Notes under the pieces: generated by a model | The model's input: the letters and a program-made list of their open reading frames with translations, nothing else | Told to the model about the DNA's origin: nothing | The model's database searches: none | Program-made: the position numbers and the translations under genes | Assembly: GCA_023228765.1 (NCBI GenBank) | Contig: JALOAM010000080.1 | Coordinates: forward strand, 1 to 13,669 | Direction: 5' to 3' | Origin: Dehalococcoidia bacterium | GTDB lineage: Bacteria; Chloroflexota; Dehalococcoidia; UBA2979 | DNA: 13,669 bases | Part shown: piece by piece, positions 11,821-13,669 of the stretch | Position numbering within the stretch: the stretch's first letter is position 1 | How the letters are laid out: each line of letters opens with the position of its first letter

Positions 11821-13659
11821 ATGCACTACATGGAGCCGACCCGCTCTCGGCGGGTCGCTCGACGCACCGTGGCGCTGTTCAAGCCCCACCGCTGGATGTT
11901 CGCGGCGCTCGTCGTCGTGGCGGCGGCGGGGGCGACCCTGCAACTGCTGCCCGTCCTGATCATCGCCCGCATCGTGAACCAGATCACGCCGGAGGAGACG
12001 ACGGGCATCGTCCCCGGGGACGTGCAGGAGGTCATGGTCCTCGTGGCGGTGGCGGCCGCGATGTACGTCGCCTCCGGGCTGCTCACCGTGCTGCGCTCCT
12101 GGATGACGCAGGTCATCGGGCAGGACGTGATGTACGGACTCCGGAAGCGGCTGCATGACCACCTGCAGAAGCAGTCGCTCCGCTTCCACACGGAGAACCA
12201 GACCGGCGAGATCCTGTCCCGCGTCACCACCGATGTGAACCAGGTGGAGCAGGCGGTCACGATCACCCTCGCCGAGTTCTTCGTGAACGTGATCACGCTG
12301 CTCATCGCCCTCGGCCTGATGTTCGCCCTCGACTGGCGGCTCGCGCTGATCGCGGTTCTGGTGCTGCCGCTCTGGATCCTGCCGACGAAGAAGGTGGGGC
12401 AGTACCAGCGCAAGCTCCGCCGCCAGTGGCAGGAGGAGACCGCGGCGATGTCCTCCCACCTGGAGGAGACGCTCTCCGTCTCCGGCGCCATGCTCGTGAA
12501 GTCGTTCGGCCGGCAGGAGTACGAGGCAGAGCGGTTCGCGAACTCCAACGCACGGCTGCGGCTGCTCTCGATCCAGCGGGTGATGGCGGGACGCTGGTTC
12601 AACATGGCCACGGAGCTCTTCGGCTCGCTCGCCCTGATCGCCGTGTTCGCCGTGGGCGGCGTCGCCGTCCTCCGAGGTGGCGCGGACCTCGGCACGGTCG
12701 TCGCCTTTTCCGTCCTCGTACAGCGCGTGTTCCAGCCGTTCGCCAGCGTGGCGCGCGTGAACACCACGCTCATCTCCTCCCTCGCCCTCTTCGAGCGCAT
12801 CTTCGACTACCTGGACCGGCCCATCGAGGTCATCGAGCGGCGCGACACCGCCCCCGTCGACGCGGGCGCCGTGCGGGGCGCGATCCGCTTCGAGGGCGTC
12901 ACGTTCGCCTACGCGGACACCGAGACGCCCGCCCTGGACCGCGTGGACATCGAGGTGCAACCGGGGCAGATGGCCGCGCTCGTCGGCCCTTCCGGCGCCG
13001 GCAAGACCACGATGGCGTACCTGATCCAGCGCTTCTACGACCCTCAGCGAGGGCGCGTGCTCGTCGACGGCCACGACCTGCGCGACCTCTCCTTCGCCGA
13101 CGTGGCCGCCACAGTCGGCGCGGTGATGCAGGAGACGTTCCTGTTCCACACCACCCTGCGGGAGAACATCCGCTACGGTCGCCTGGACGCGACCGACGAG
13201 GAGATCATGGAGGCGGCGACAATCGCCGGCCTCACCGACCTGTTCGAGGGCCTCCCGCTCGGCCTCGACACGGTGGTGGGCGAGCGAGGCTACCGCCTCT
13301 CCGGCGGCCAGAAGCAGCGCGTCGCGATCGCCCGTGCGATCCTGAAGGACCCGCCCGTCCTCGTCTTCGACGAAGCCACCGCCTCCCTCGACACGCGCCT
13401 GGAGCGCGAGATCCGCGAGGCCACGGCCCGCCTCGCCCGAGGGCGCACCACGGTGGTCATCGCCCACCGCCTCTCGACCGTCCTCGCCGCGGACGTCATC
13501 TACGTCTTCGAGCACGGCCGCGTCGTCGAACGCGGCCGCCACGACGACCTCCTCGTCGCGGACAGCCTCTACGCCGCCCTCTACCGCGAGCAGTTCGCGG
13601 ACACCGCCGAGGAGGACGAGGCGCTGGGCGCGTTCGCGCCGGGACTCGCGACGGAATAG
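11821..13659 (+). CDS. Type I ABC exporter half-transporter (membrane plus ATPase domains)
   Basis: A 612-residue protein that would act as a homo- or heterodimer to export lipids, drugs or peptides. The N-terminal half (about 20-330) is an ABC exporter membrane domain with six hydrophobic helices and the cytoplasmic-loop sequence SLRFHTENQTGEILSRVTTD typical of MsbA/LmrA-like exporters. The nucleotide-binding domain has Walker A GPSGAGKT (389-396), a Q-loop at VMQETFLF, signature LSGGQ (493-497), Walker B VLVFDEAT (D517, E518 catalytic), and switch H549 in IAHRLSTV. All ATPase residues are intact. The frame is open to 11650, but the first 57 residues (Arg/Pro-rich, non-conserved) would cover the operator dyad and overlap the hydrolase start, so I chose ATG 11821. 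ATG 11830 is an equal alternative, and neither has a good Shine-Dalgarno. A short acidic tail ends the protein, 10 bp from the window edge. Confidence 0.95.
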   Translation: MHYMEPTRSRRVARRTVALFKPHRWMFAALVVVAAAGATLQLLPVLIIARIVNQITPEETTGIVPGDVQEVMVLVAVAAAMYVASGLLTVLRSWMTQVIGQDVMYGLRKRLHDHLQKQSLRFHTENQTGEILSRVTTDVNQVEQAVTITLAEFFVNVITLLIALGLMFALDWRLALIAVLVLPLWILPTKKVGQYQRKLRRQWQEETAAMSSHLEETLSVSGAMLVKSFGRQEYEAERFANSNARLRLLSIQRVMAGRWFNMATELFGSLALIAVFAVGGVAVLRGGADLGTVVAFSVLVQRVFQPFASVARVNTTLISSLALFERIFDYLDRPIEVIERRDTAPVDAGAVRGAIRFEGVTFAYADTETPALDRVDIEVQPGQMAALVGPSGAGKTTMAYLIQRFYDPQRGRVLVDGHDLRDLSFADVAATVGAVMQETFLFHTTLRENIRYGRLDATDEEIMEAATIAGLTDLFEGLPLGLDTVVGERGYRLSGGQKQRVAIARAILKDPPVLVFDEATASLDTRLEREIREATARLARGRTTVVIAHRLSTVLAADVIYVFEHGRVVERGRHDDLLVADSLYAALYREQFADTAEEDEALGAFAPGLATE

Positions 13660-13669
13660 CGCAGCTCCG

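Noticed and set aside
11761..13542. 593-residue open frame on the minus strand opposite the ABC exporter
   Set aside because: Composition typical of an antisense shadow, and it covers the exporter's intact ATPase motifs.
1..13669. Mobile element, prophage, CRISPR or RNA gene
   Set aside because: No transposase, integrase, repeat-spacer array, terminal repeats, tRNA cloverleaf or rRNA-like stretch was found on reading both strands.

Overview
The window is a gene-dense, chromosomal-looking stretch of very high G+C with codons strongly biased to G/C in the third position. It contains no rRNA, tRNA, CRISPR array, insertion sequence or phage gene. The gene mix is a MurB, a double-hotdog MaoC-like protein, a CYTH-CHAD fusion, a PPK2 kinase, a fused MFS/spermidine-synthase-like protein and several starts without a clear Shine-Dalgarno. 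Together with hairpin repeats of the CCCTCTCCC/GGGAGAGGG type, this suggests a high-GC Chloroflexota-like (or less likely Actinobacteriota-like) free-living bacterium. That placement is inference and could not be tested here.

Layout, left to right. The end of murB (+) converges on a MaoC-like hydratase-fold gene (-), with a perfect hairpin between them. A divergent gap carrying a Pho-box-like direct repeat leads to a 645-residue CYTH-CHAD protein (+). Next come two small divergent genes, a 105-residue protein (-) and a 91-residue protein (+), which are clearly paralogous and share an A+T-rich, signal-rich promoter region. A strong terminator separates them from a PPK2 polyphosphate kinase (-), which is divergent from an MFS transporter (+). 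A 7-TM/GAF sensor histidine kinase and a receiver-only response regulator follow (+, overlapping). These converge on a membrane-fused spermidine-synthase-like gene (-) with a hairpin-packed leader. An alpha/beta hydrolase (-) and a type I ABC exporter (+) with an operator-like dyad close the window.

How the genes may work together. The most coherent group is 1750-5375. CHAD domains are known polyphosphate-binding modules, CYTH domains are triphosphate/polyphosphate-handling tunnels, and PPK2 enzymes move phosphate between polyphosphate and nucleotides. The unrecognised paralogous pair sits exactly between these two genes, and the CYTH-CHAD promoter carries an 11-bp-period direct repeat with the GTTCA core of Pho boxes. 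I therefore propose a phosphate-responsive polyphosphate locus with two small proteins of unknown role as the novel part. The rest (MurB, MFS, two-component system, hydrolase, ABC exporter) are ordinary families with no visible link to that locus.
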